Part shown: positions 37,711 through 46,921 of the stretch, piece by piece
Layout: each line of letters starts with the position of its first letter
Position numbering within the stretch: position 1 is the first letter of the stretch
Assembly (NCBI RefSeq): GCF_004358165.1
Contig: NZ_SMTG01000002.1
Span: 62,001-126,000, forward strand
Direction of reading: 5' to 3'
Source of the DNA: Luteimonas terrae
Lineage (GTDB): Bacteria > Pseudomonadota > Gammaproteobacteria > Xanthomonadales > Xanthomonadaceae
Length of the DNA stretch: 64,000 nt
Translations under genes and position numbers: made by a program
The notes under the pieces: generated by a model
Seen by the model: the letters and a program-made list of their open reading frames with translations, nothing else
Databases searched by the model: none
What the model was told of the DNA's origin: nothing

Positions 37711-38481
37711 TCAGCGGCAGCGCGACGCGAACGAGCTCCACACCACCGGCTCCCAGAACGTGTTGCCGCGGATGCCGTCGCGATCAAGACGGTCGCGATG
37801 CAGGCGCGCGCCGACGCGATAAGTCCGGTCGGGCTCGATGTCCACGACGATCGCCTTGTAGGCCCGCGCACGCAGCTCGCGGCGCATGAGCTGGCGCTGC
37901 AGGCGCTGCGCGTTGTTGAAGCGCTGGGGATCGATGCGCTCGTCGACGATGAGCACGTGCCGTCCCGCCGCGAGCTCGTGGCGGTTGACGGGCGTCAGCG
38001 GTGTGCTCTCGCCGTCGATCATCGTGATCAGCGCGCTGAAGACCGACTCCTTGCTGCGGGGCGTGGTGCCCAGCGTAGTCACGTAGCCGCAGCCGCGTTT
38101 CGCCGGCTCGCGCGTGCCCGCGTCCAGTACGCCCGACACCCGCCGTTCCCGGCCGTCGCGCAGCACCAACAGTTCCACCTGGCCTTTCGCGGACGCGAGC
38201 AGGCGTTCGATGTCGCCGTCGCCGAGCGGTCGGCCGTTCACCGATACGATCCGGTCGCCGACGCTCAGGCCCAGGCGCTCGGCCGCGCCGCCGGGCGTCA
38301 CCGCCCGCACGAGCGCGCCGTCGCCCGCGGTTCGCGTGTCGAGCACGGCGCCGAGCTGCTGCTCGGCCAGGGCGACCACGGCGACCCCGGCATCGGGCGC
38401 CGCAGCGGATGCAGCCGTTCCGTGCCCCAGCAACAGGGCGATCAATGCGGCCGCGAGGGCGAGTGGCAAACGGGTCAGCAT
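37711..38481 (-). CDS. Exported PDZ-domain protein
   Basis: A 256-residue protein with a signal peptide (LPLALAAALIALLLGHGTAASA) and one PDZ domain at about residues 45-105, with ALVRAVTPGGAAERLGLSVG and RIVSVNGRPLGDGDIERLLA. No protease domain follows; the C-terminal half (RGCGYVTTLGTTPRSKESVF and SSFASRCR) contains cysteines that may pair in the periplasm. It is the third gene behind an ECF sigma factor and a small single-helix protein, so it may be the envelope-side target or partner of that sigma switch. Role not established. Confidence 0.82.
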   Translation of the reverse strand: MLTRLPLALAAALIALLLGHGTAASAAAPDAGVAVVALAEQQLGAVLDTRTAGDGALVRAVTPGGAAERLGLSVGDRIVSVNGRPLGDGDIERLLASAKGQVELLVLRDGRERRVSGVLDAGTREPAKRGCGYVTTLGTTPRSKESVFSALITMIDGESTPLTPVNRHELAAGRHVLIVDERIDPQRFNNAQRLQRQLMRRELRARAYKAIVVDIEPDRTYRVGARLHRDRLDRDGIRGNTFWEPVVWSSFASRCR

Positions 38482-38491
38482 GGCGGTTCTC

Positions 38492-38845
38492 CTAGATGGC
38501 ACCGGGGTCGAGGACACGCAGCAGCCGCGCGCGCTCGTGCCAGAGCGGTGCGACTTCGTCTTCACTGGCACCGCGCGCGTACGCGACCTGCAGGGCGTGA
38601 TCGACGACTGCGACGTCACGCAGGGGTGCATCGGACACGCCGGTCGCGATCGTGGGTGACGTCGCGCCGTCGTGGGTCGGCTGCAACGGCGGCAGCACCG
38701 TCATGCCGGCGACGACGGCCAGACCGGCTGCCAGCGCGCCGGCAGCGCCCAGGCGCGTGCGGCGGCGATAGGCGCGCAGCACGCGGTCACGCAGCGCGGG
38801 CGGGGCGCACTCGGGGGCATCGAAAGGCGAGACAGGCAGGCTCAT
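38492..38845 (-). CDS. Small single-pass membrane protein, possible anti-sigma partner
   Basis: A 117-residue protein with a short cytoplasmic N-terminus (about 30 residues, RVLRAYRRRTR basic end), one transmembrane helix at residues 31-52, and a 65-residue periplasmic tail. Its start overlaps the ECF sigma stop as ATGA, the standard arrangement for an anti-sigma factor. The N-terminal part is too short for a normal anti-sigma (ASD or zinc) domain, and no HxxxCxxC motif is present, so it would be an unusual one. No homology is recognised. Confidence 0.65.
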   Translation of the reverse strand: MSLPVSPFDAPECAPPALRDRVLRAYRRRTRLGAAGALAAGLAVVAGMTVLPPLQPTHDGATSPTIATGVSDAPLRDVAVVDHALQVAYARGASEDEVAPLWHERARLLRVLDPGAI

Positions 38846-39390
38846 GGCGGCATGTGATCGGAACGGGTGTCGGGATGGGCGCGGAGTTGCTGGAGGGCAC
38901 GCGAGACGATGGATTTCGACCAGCTTTCGCTGCGGCCGAAGCGCTGCGCGAGCTCGGCATGCGTCCAGCCCTCGACCGTGTGCAACCAGACGAGGGTACG
39001 GATGTCGGCCGGCAATCGTCGCAGCAGTGTCGAGGCGTCCAGTCCGGTGTCCATGGCCGGCGCGCCGTCGACGAGCGCATCGGCCTCGATCGATCCGGAC
39101 ACCAGGCGCTCGCGGCGCAGCCGGTCGATCGCGGCATTGGCCGCGACGCGCTTGAGCCAAGGCCTGAGTGGTCGGTCGCCGCGGAGGCCGCCGATGAACT
39201 GCACCATCCTCAGGAAGGTGTCCTGCGTGATGTCCTCCGCCGCGCCGCGATCGCCGGTCAGGCGATAGGCCAGCGCGTGGATCGCGCCGGCGTGCCGGTC
39301 GTAGAGCGTCTCGAAAGCCCGCTGGTCGCCCCAGCGTGCACGCCGTACGAGCGCGGCCTCTTCCCTGATATCCGTCGGCATCGTTTCCAT
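38842..39390 (-). CDS. ECF sigma-70 family RNA polymerase sigma factor
   Basis: A 182-residue ECF sigma factor. Region 2 is visible in RAFETLYDRHAGAIHALAYR and GAAEDITQDTFLRMVQF (core binding and -10 recognition), and region 4 in LPADIRTLVWLHTVEGWTHA followed by ELAQRFGRSESWSKSIVSRA (the -35 helix-turn-helix). It is likely to direct envelope-stress or related genes, with its own downstream neighbours as candidates. murU lies 37 bases upstream on the same strand. It could also be classed as RpoE-like; the subgroup is not certain. Confidence 0.9.
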   Translation of the reverse strand: METMPTDIREEAALVRRARWGDQRAFETLYDRHAGAIHALAYRLTGDRGAAEDITQDTFLRMVQFIGGLRGDRPLRPWLKRVAANAAIDRLRRERLVSGSIEADALVDGAPAMDTGLDASTLLRRLPADIRTLVWLHTVEGWTHAELAQRFGRSESWSKSIVSRALQQLRAHPDTRSDHMPP

Positions 39391-39427
39391 TGCAGGCAGT
39401 TACGCACGGACGGGCGATTGCGTCGCA

Positions 39428-40153
39428 TCAGCCGTCAGGCAGCGCCGCATCCAATTCCGCCAGCCGCTCCGGCGTGCCGACATCGGTCCAGCGGCCAACG
39501 TAGTGTTCGCCGGTCACTCTTTCCCGGGTCATCGCTGCGCGCAGCAGGGGCGCGAGTTTGAAACGCGGCGGGTCGGCGTCGACGCCGGGCGCATCGCCGA
39601 CGATCGAGCGCCAGTCGTGCAGCAGTGCCGGGCGATAGACGCCGATGCCGGAGAAGGTCAGCTTGCGCGCGCCGTCGCTGCGCACGCGGTCTCCATCGAG
39701 TGCGAAATCGCCCGAGGGGTTGTGGGCGGGATTGTCGACCAGTACCAGATGCGCATCGCCGTCCGGATCGGCCGGCAATCGCGCGAAATCGAAGTCGCTC
39801 CAGATGTCGCCGTTGACCGCGATGAAGGGCGCATCGTCGAGCAGGCGCAGCGCATGCAGCATGCCGCCGCCGGTCTCCAGCGGTGGTGCGCCCTCGTGCG
39901 ACCAGTGCAGGCGCAGGCCCCAACGGCTGCCGTCGCCGAGGGCCGGCGCGAACCGGTCGGCGAGCCACGACACGTTGACCACGACGTCGCGTACACCGAT
40001 CGCGGCGAGCTTTTCCAGATGCCAGACGATCAGCGGTTTGCCGCCGACCTGCAGCAACGGCTTGGGCGTTGTATCGGTCAGCGGCCGCATGCGTTCGCCC
40101 AGGCCCGCGGCGAAGATCAGGGCCTGCCGGTGACCGGTGGGCGATGACGACAT
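39428..40153 (-). CDS. murU: N-acetylmuramate alpha-1-phosphate uridylyltransferase
   Basis: Peptidoglycan recycling enzyme that makes UDP-MurNAc from MurNAc-1-phosphate, bypassing fosfomycin. The 241 residues have the nucleotidyltransferase motif LIFAAGLGERMRPLTD, then TPKPLLQVGGKPLIVWHLEK, NVSWLADRF, VNGDIWSDFDFARL and VGRWTDVGTPERL. In pseudomonads it sits beside the kinase gene amgK; no kinase is adjacent here. It leads into the sigma factor after 37 bases. A mannose-1-phosphate guanylyltransferase is the main alternative name. Confidence 0.9.
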   Translation of the reverse strand: MSSSPTGHRQALIFAAGLGERMRPLTDTTPKPLLQVGGKPLIVWHLEKLAAIGVRDVVVNVSWLADRFAPALGDGSRWGLRLHWSHEGAPPLETGGGMLHALRLLDDAPFIAVNGDIWSDFDFARLPADPDGDAHLVLVDNPAHNPSGDFALDGDRVRSDGARKLTFSGIGVYRPALLHDWRSIVGDAPGVDADPPRFKLAPLLRAAMTRERVTGEHYVGRWTDVGTPERLAELDAALPDG

Positions 40154-40306
40154 GGCGGTCGGTCCTGCGCGATGTGGGCGCGACAGCGTAACCGCAGCAC
40201 GGACCGGCCGGCGACTGAACACCGGAACGCTTACGACGGCGCCGCGAGCGCGCTGCGCGCATCATCGGGACATCTTCAGTCCGTCGCGATCGCGCAGGAG
40301 ACCGTC

Positions 40307-40780
40307 ATGGCAGCATCCACCTTCCGACGCACAGGGCTGGCCGCCGTGCTGGCCGCGACGACCGCGCTCGCCGCATGCGCATCGATGTCGGGCATGACCG
40401 ACGCCGAAAAGTACGCGCTCAACGACGCGCACGCCGGCGCGCCGGTCGACCATTTCCGCTATCTGGGCTCGATCAACGGCTGGACGCCGCTCGGCGATGC
40501 GGCCCTGGTGGTCTGGACGCGGCCCAGCGAAGCTTGGCTGCTGGATCTGTCGGGCACCTGCCAGGATCTGCGTTCGACACCGGCGATCGGGCTGACCAGC
40601 AGCATGGGCCGGGTCAACGCGCGCTTCGACAAGGTGCTGGTGCGCAGCACCGGTTCGATCAACATGCCCTGCCACATCCGGCAGATCCGGCCGCTGGACG
40701 TCAAGGCGGTCCGCGCGGCCGAGAAACAGAACGCCGCCGGCGCGCCGTCGATGGATCAGCCGTCCGATTCGGGCACGTAA
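40307..40780 (+). CDS. DUF6491-type lipoprotein
   Basis: A 157-residue exported protein. The signal peptide ends in [11 protein letters not shown], a lipobox with Cys24 as probable lipidated residue. The mature part has [40 protein letters not shown], and [20 protein letters not shown], with two cysteines that may pair. This looks like the small xanthomonad DUF6491 family; function unknown. The 3' end overlaps yggX on the opposite strand by 25 bases. Confidence 0.78.
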   Translation: MAASTFRRTGLAAVLAATTALAACASMSGMTDAEKYALNDAHAGAPVDHFRYLGSINGWTPLGDAALVVWTRPSEAWLLDLSGTCQDLRSTPAIGLTSSMGRVNARFDKVLVRSTGSINMPCHIRQIRPLDVKAVRAAEKQNAAGAPSMDQPSDSGT

Positions 40781-41031
40781 CCGGCGACGCGGTCGGTCTG
40801 CCGGTCGAACAGATAGGCACGCATCTGGCCTTCGAGGAAGGCGCGATGCTTGGGGTCCAGCGGCGACAGACGGTTCTCGTTGATCAGCATGGTCTGGTGC
40901 GCCAGCCAGCGCGCCCAGGCCGGCTTGCCGATCTGCGCGAACACCTGCTTGCCGAGTTCGCCCGGCCAGGGAATGAAATCCAGACCCTCGGTTTCGGTCT
41001 GGTCGTGGACGCAGAAGACGCGTCGGCTCAT
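40756..41031 (-). CDS. yggX: Probable Fe(2+)-trafficking protein YggX
   Basis: A 91-residue protein that protects iron-sulfur proteins from oxidants. It begins [20 protein letters not shown] with the conserved Cys7, then [39 protein letters not shown] and [15 protein letters not shown], diagnostic of YggX. It lies three bases after mutY, a pairing conserved in gammaproteobacteria, so oxidative-damage repair and iron protection share a transcript. Confidence 0.96.
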   Translation of the reverse strand: MSRRVFCVHDQTETEGLDFIPWPGELGKQVFAQIGKPAWARWLAHQTMLINENRLSPLDPKHRAFLEGQMRAYLFDRQTDRVAGYVPESDG

Positions 41032-41034
41032 GGG

Positions 41035-42114
41035 TCAGTCCTCGGATGCGATGCGCGGCGCGAGCAGCAGCGTGCGGATCGGGGCGGGAATGCCGAGCGT
41101 CGCGAGTTCGTCGCGGGCCACCCAGCGCAGGGCGTCATTGTCGCGCACGTGGTGGCGCGCAGCGAGGCCGTGCCAGTGCAGGGGCTGCAGACGCAGCCTG
41201 AAATGGGTGAAACCGTGCTGCACCGGCAGCAGCCGACGTGACGCGTCGATATCGGCGGCGTCGACGAGGCCGGGCGCATGCGCGTGCAGCCAGTCGATCG
41301 CGCGCGCTTCATCGTCCGCCTGCGGCAACGACCACAGCGAGGCCCAGATGCCGGTCGGCGGGCGTTTCTCGAGCAGCACGCGGCCCTTGGTGTCTTCCAG
41401 CAGCAGCACGCTGGCTTCGCGCTCGGGCAGGGCCTTGGTGGGGCGAGGCGTGGGCAGTTCGTCGACGCGGCCCTGCGCGAACGCGGCGCAGTCGACGTTG
41501 ACCGGGCACAGCAGACAGGCCGGGTTGTGGCGTGTGCACAGCGTCGCACCGAAATCCATCTGCGCCTGCGTGTAGTCGGCGAGGCGCGTCGTCGGCAGCA
41601 GCGTTTCCGCGATCGCCCACAACTGCTTCTCGACCTTCGGCTGCGCCGGCCAGCCTTCGACCGCATGGCGACGCGCGAGCACGCGTTTGACGTTGCCGTC
41701 GAGAATCGGGAACGGGTCGCCCCAGGCCTGCGACAGGATCGCGCCGGCGGTGCTGCGGCCGATGCCGGGCAGGGCGCGCAGGGCATCGGGGTCGCGCGGC
41801 AGATCACCGTCGTGCAGTTCGGCGCAGACCTTGGCCGCGGCGTGCAGATTGCGGGCGCGGGCGTAATAGCCGAGCCCCGACCACAGCGCGAGCACGGTGT
41901 CCTGGGGTGCCGCGGCGAGCGCACGTACGTCGGGCAGCGCGGCGACGAAACGTTCGAAATAGGGAATCACGACCCGCACCTGGGTCTGCTGCAGCATGAT
42001 TTCCGACAGCCACACGCGATACGGCGTGCGCGGGTGCTGCCACGGCAGGTCGTGGCGGCCATGCACGTCGAACCAGGCCAACAGGCGTGTCGCGTAGTCG
42101 CGATCGGCATTCAT
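41035..42114 (-). CDS. mutY: Adenine DNA glycosylase MutY
   Basis: Removes adenine opposite 8-oxoguanine. The 359 residues include catalytic Glu38 in WLSEIMLQQTQVRVV, the helix-hairpin-helix LRALPGIGRSTAGAI, catalytic Asp139 in ILDGNVKRVLARRH, and an intact [4Fe-4S] cluster motif with Cys193, Cys200, Cys203 and Cys209. The C-terminal domain is the NUDIX-like 8-oxoG recognition part (EASVLLLEDTKGRVLLEKRP). It overlaps the AsmA-like gene by four bases and precedes yggX. Confidence 0.96.
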   Translation of the reverse strand: MNADRDYATRLLAWFDVHGRHDLPWQHPRTPYRVWLSEIMLQQTQVRVVIPYFERFVAALPDVRALAAAPQDTVLALWSGLGYYARARNLHAAAKVCAELHDGDLPRDPDALRALPGIGRSTAGAILSQAWGDPFPILDGNVKRVLARRHAVEGWPAQPKVEKQLWAIAETLLPTTRLADYTQAQMDFGATLCTRHNPACLLCPVNVDCAAFAQGRVDELPTPRPTKALPEREASVLLLEDTKGRVLLEKRPPTGIWASLWSLPQADDEARAIDWLHAHAPGLVDAADIDASRRLLPVQHGFTHFRLRLQPLHWHGLAARHHVRDNDALRWVARDELATLGIPAPIRTLLLAPRIASED

Positions 42115-43418
42115 GGCGCGGTGTCTCCGCTGCCGTCGTCGAAATCGATCTCGACGCCTTCGAGCACAGCGCCGGCGACGTCGATGCGATCGGCCGACAG
42201 CGTGCCGCGCAGCGGCGGCAATGGTGAGCCGGTCGCGAGCGCATCGAGCCAGGTCAGCATCGCCGGAATCCGCGTCGCGCCATCGAAGCGGGCGTGCTCG
42301 TGTTCGAGTCGTAGCGCGACGGGTGCGGACGCGTCGAGCGGGCCGGCGTAGCGCAGCGCGAACGGCAGTGGCTGCGTCGATTCCGACAACGGCGGCGGCA
42401 AGGCCGGCCACATCTCCGGCCAGCGTGCGAGGCGACCGTCGAGCATGATGTCCAGGCCATCGCCAACCGCAACGCGGCCCGCCGCGGTCACGTCCGGCAC
42501 GGCGCCTTCGCCGCGAACCACGAGACCCAGCGGCGCGAGCCGCAGGGACTCCGCGCCATCGCCGACGTGCAGCGCGCCGTGCAGTCCGAGCACGAACGGC
42601 AGCGGCGATGCGGTTCCCGCGCCGGTCCAGCGCGCATCCATTGCCAGGCGCAGCGGCGCCAGCGCGAAACCGGGCAGATCGGCGTCGATACGCGAAGCAT
42701 CGAGTTGCAGCGCGGAATTCAGACGCCCCGACGCATGTTCGACTGCGAGCGTGCCGCGCGCCTGCAGGTCACGTGCGCCGACTGCGCGATCGGCGTGCAC
42801 GCGCAAACGGAACGGCGCCTGCAACGCCTCGAGCGTCAGCGTGCCTGCGATCTGCGCGTCGACGGGGCGCTCGGCCCGCAGCGAAGGCAGGTCCAGTGAC
42901 AGTTCGGCGACGTGCCAGTCTTCGCCATCGAGGCGACCGCGCACGATGCGGATGCCATCGGTGATCGTCGGCACCTTGCCGTCGCCGGGCGGTCGTGTGT
43001 CCAGCCAGCGCAGCAGCGTGGGCAGATCGACCTGCGGTGCGTCGAGTTCGATCCGGGCGATCTCGAGATCGGCGCCGCGGCTGCGGATCGTCTTCCACGG
43101 CAGCGACAGCAGCACGCGTTCGGCCTCAAGCAGCGCCGGCGCATCGGCGGCTGCACCGGGCAGGGTAACGTGCACATCGCGCACGACGAGTTGCGGCGTG
43201 CCGCGCAGGCGATACTCCACGTCGCCATCGAATTCGATGTGCAGGCCGAGCGTGGGTTGCAGCCGCGCGAGCACCAGGCGCAACGCACGTTCGGGCGGCA
43301 GCAGGATCTGCACCAGCAGCGCCACGGCGATCAGCGCGATCAATGCGCCCAGCAGCAGGCGCAACCAGCGCTGGCGCTTCGGCGCCGCTCCGGCGGGTGC
43401 CGGATCGGAGGCGGTCAC
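42111..43418 (-). CDS. AsmA-like inner-membrane protein
   Basis: A 435-residue protein with one N-terminal transmembrane helix (LLLGALIALIAVALLVQILL, residues 21-40) and a large periplasmic part of repeated beta-strands. Segments such as VEYRLRGTPQLVVRDVHVTL and LPWKTIRSRGADLEIARIEL resemble the AsmA/TamB superfamily (bridge-like lipid transport). Human-scale function is unknown; homologues influence outer-membrane assembly. It overlaps ftsY and mutY by four bases each, giving ftsY-asmA-mutY-yggX. It is shorter than E. coli AsmA. Confidence 0.85.
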   Translation of the reverse strand: MTASDPAPAGAAPKRQRWLRLLLGALIALIAVALLVQILLPPERALRLVLARLQPTLGLHIEFDGDVEYRLRGTPQLVVRDVHVTLPGAAADAPALLEAERVLLSLPWKTIRSRGADLEIARIELDAPQVDLPTLLRWLDTRPPGDGKVPTITDGIRIVRGRLDGEDWHVAELSLDLPSLRAERPVDAQIAGTLTLEALQAPFRLRVHADRAVGARDLQARGTLAVEHASGRLNSALQLDASRIDADLPGFALAPLRLAMDARWTGAGTASPLPFVLGLHGALHVGDGAESLRLAPLGLVVRGEGAVPDVTAAGRVAVGDGLDIMLDGRLARWPEMWPALPPPLSESTQPLPFALRYAGPLDASAPVALRLEHEHARFDGATRIPAMLTWLDALATGSPLPPLRGTLSADRIDVAGAVLEGVEIDFDDGSGDTAP

Positions 43419-44632
43419 GCCCCCAGCGTCTCCGGCAACATCGCGTCGACGAAGGCTTCGGCGTCGAACACGCGCAGGTCTTCGGGGCGTTCGCCGATGC
43501 CGGCGAAGCGGATCGGAATGCCGAACTCGCGCGCGAGCGCGAACACTACGCCGCCCTTGGCGGTGCCGTCGAGTTTGGTCACGACCAGGCCGGTCACCTG
43601 CACCGCGGCGTTGAACTGTCGCAGCTGCGACAGCGCGTTCTGGCCGGTGGTGCCGTCGATGACCATCAGCACTTCGTGCGGTGCGGTCGTGTCGATCTTG
43701 CCCATCACCCGGCGGATCTTGCCGAGCTCGGCCATCAGTCCCTGCTGGGTGTGCAGACGCCCGGCGGTATCGGCGATGAGGATGTCGGTGCCGCGCGACT
43801 TCGCCGCCTGCAGCGCGTCGAACGCGACTGCTGCGGGGTCTGCGTCCTGGCCCTGGGCGACGACGGCGACGCCGTTGCGCTCGCCCCAGGCCTTGAGCTG
43901 GGCGACCGCGGCGGCGCGGAAGGTGTCGCCGGCGGCCAGCATCAGGCCGTGGCCTTCGTCCTTGAAGCGCTTGGCGAGCTTGCCGATGGTGGTGGTCTTG
44001 CCGACCCCGTTGACGCCGACGGTCAGGATCACGAAGGGCCTGGCGGCGGTGTCGACGACCAGCGGCTTGGCCACGGGTTGCAGCATCGCGATCAGATCAC
44101 CGCGCAGCGCCTGCAGCAGTGCATTCGCATCGACGAACTCGCGCGCTTTCATGCGCTTGCGCAGCGATTCCACCAGCTGCGTGCTCGCGGCAACGCCGAC
44201 GTCGGCGGTCAGCAGCGCCGTCTCGATCTCGTCGAGCAGATCGTCGTCGAGCTTGGGATTGCGCGAGAACAGGCCGCCGAAACTCCTGGCGAACGTGCTG
44301 CCGCCCAGGCGCTCGCGCCAGCCGGACTTGCCCGGCGCCGCGGCGGGCATGGTGCTGGCGAAGACATAGTCGGCCAGTGCCGCTGCCGGATCGACGAAAG
44401 CCGGCGGTGGCGGGGTGGGCGCTGCCGGTGCGGCGGCCGCTTCCGGCGTGTCCGGCAGGCTGCCCGCATCGACGGGCGCATCCGCCAAAGGAGCGGGAGC
44501 CGGCGGCGGCACGGGCGCAGGCGCGACCGGCGGCGCGAACGCGGCCGCGATCTCGTCGGCGCTGAGGCGTCGGCGGCCGCTGTCGGCTTCGGGCTTGTCG
44601 GGGGTTTTGTCGCGCTTGAACCAGCTGACCAT
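43415..44632 (-). CDS. ftsY: Signal recognition particle receptor FtsY
   Basis: SRP receptor GTPase that docks ribosomes at the inner membrane. The 405 residues begin with a variable alanine/proline-rich acidic A domain (to about residue 100), then the N domain (RLGGSTFARSFGGLFSRNPK), and the G domain with GVNGVGKTTTIGKLAKRF at 206-223, LAAGDTFRAAAVAQLKAWGE, ILIADTAGRLHTQQGLMAEL, VVTKLDGTAKGG and FAGIGERPEDLRVFD. The NG core is complete. Divergent from rsmD; overlaps the AsmA-like gene by four bases. Confidence 0.97.
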   Translation of the reverse strand: MVSWFKRDKTPDKPEADSGRRRLSADEIAAAFAPPVAPAPVPPPAPAPLADAPVDAGSLPDTPEAAAAPAAPTPPPPAFVDPAAALADYVFASTMPAAAPGKSGWRERLGGSTFARSFGGLFSRNPKLDDDLLDEIETALLTADVGVAASTQLVESLRKRMKAREFVDANALLQALRGDLIAMLQPVAKPLVVDTAARPFVILTVGVNGVGKTTTIGKLAKRFKDEGHGLMLAAGDTFRAAAVAQLKAWGERNGVAVVAQGQDADPAAVAFDALQAAKSRGTDILIADTAGRLHTQQGLMAELGKIRRVMGKIDTTAPHEVLMVIDGTTGQNALSQLRQFNAAVQVTGLVVTKLDGTAKGGVVFALAREFGIPIRFAGIGERPEDLRVFDAEAFVDAMLPETLGA

Positions 44633-44713
44633 GCGGCGGTCGGGACGGGGATGGGGGAGAATGGCGCGCATGGTACCACCCGCCTTTCCGGCGCCCCGTG
44701 CAGTGGCGCGCCC

Positions 44714-45890
<1,177 letters not shown>

Positions 45891-45930
45891 CGTTGCCCAT
45901 CCAAACGCTAGAGAAAGAAGAGGGAATCCC

Positions 45931-46506
45931 ATGAAGTCCATCACCCGCGCACTGCTGGTCGCCTGCCTGGTCCTGCCGGCCATCGCCTGTAGCAAGAAGG
46001 AAGAGGCGCCGCAGGTCGAAGCCGCGCCGGTCGCCGTGCCGACCACCGAGGACAAGACGGCGTGGAACGCCTACCTCAACGACGTGGCCGGTCGCCACAT
46101 GGAAGGCGTGAACAATTCGCCGTACGTGTATCTGGTGCCGCCGGCTTCGGCCGACCAGGCGCCGGCTGCCGATGCCGCCGCAGCGCAGGAAGGGGCGGAC
46201 GCACCGGCCGCCGCCACCGGCGACACCGGCCCGACGATGACGATGGACGGCAACTACGAGCGCCTGCTCGACAAGGCCAAGACCGACGTCTCGCGCGGCA
46301 TCACCCGCGGCAACCTGCTGATCTTCGCCGGTCTGGATTCGGCCCGTACCGCCAACCTGACCATCGCGTCGTTCTCCACGGTGCCGGCCGGCAGCATGAA
46401 GGGCGTGCGCGTGCTGTTCATCGGCGCGGCTGCCGACAACGAGCGCGTCAAGGCGGCGGTCGAGCCGGCCGGCGTCGAGTACGTGTTCGTCGACAACGCG
46501 GCCTGA
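45931..46506 (+). CDS. Lipoprotein of unknown function after coaD
   Basis: A 191-residue exported protein with a clear lipoprotein signal: RALLVACLVLPAIAC places the lipidated cysteine at residue 20, followed by charged SKKEEAP. An alanine-rich linker (APAADAAAAQEGADAPAAA) divides an N-terminal part (AWNAYLNDVAGRHMEGVN) from a C-terminal part (SRGITRGNLLIFAGLDSART, GVRVLFIGAAADNERVKAAV) that looks like a small alpha/beta domain. No named family is recognised. A purine-rich ribosome site (AGAAGAGGG) precedes the ATG. Confidence 0.8.
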   Translation: MKSITRALLVACLVLPAIACSKKEEAPQVEAAPVAVPTTEDKTAWNAYLNDVAGRHMEGVNNSPYVYLVPPASADQAPAADAAAAQEGADAPAAATGDTGPTMTMDGNYERLLDKAKTDVSRGITRGNLLIFAGLDSARTANLTIASFSTVPAGSMKGVRVLFIGAAADNERVKAAVEPAGVEYVFVDNAA

Positions 46507-46666
46507 TCCAGCGCCGCATGCCGACCGGTCCGTCCGGTCGGTGGTGAGTCCCGACGCCACCGCGGCTCCGGCCCGGTGGCGTCGTCGTATCCGGAACCGG
46601 CCGCGTGACCGACGCAGTTCCAGCCATGGAACGCCGACGTCGCAGGCCACGCCTTACAATGCGCAC

Positions 46667-46921
46667 ATGTCCCTGAAGATCAACGAGCTCTGCGTCAACT
46701 GCGACGTCTGCGAGCCGGCCTGCCCGAACCAGGCGATCGCCCAGGGCGAAACCATCTACGTCATCGACCCGGCCCGCTGCACCGAATGCGTCGGCCATTT
46801 CGACGAGCCGCAGTGCGTGGTCGTCTGCCCGGTCGAATGCATCGATCCCGATCCCGAGATCCAGGAAACGCAGGCGCAGCTGCTGGCCAAGCTGGCGCGC
46901 CTGCAACAGGAGTCGTCATGA
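46667..46921 (+). CDS. yfhL: YfhL-type 2[4Fe-4S] ferredoxin
   Basis: An 84-residue ferredoxin with two cluster motifs: CVNCDVCEPACP near the N-terminus and CTECVGHFDEPQCVVVCP, the second with the long loop typical of YfhL and Fdx of Allochromatium. A C-terminal helix (EIQETQAQLLAKLARL) follows. YfhL ferredoxins serve as low-potential electron donors. In many gammaproteobacteria the gene follows coaD, as it does here with one lipoprotein gene between. It overlaps ggt by four bases (ATGA). Confidence 0.95.
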   Translation: MSLKINELCVNCDVCEPACPNQAIAQGETIYVIDPARCTECVGHFDEPQCVVVCPVECIDPDPEIQETQAQLLAKLARLQQESS

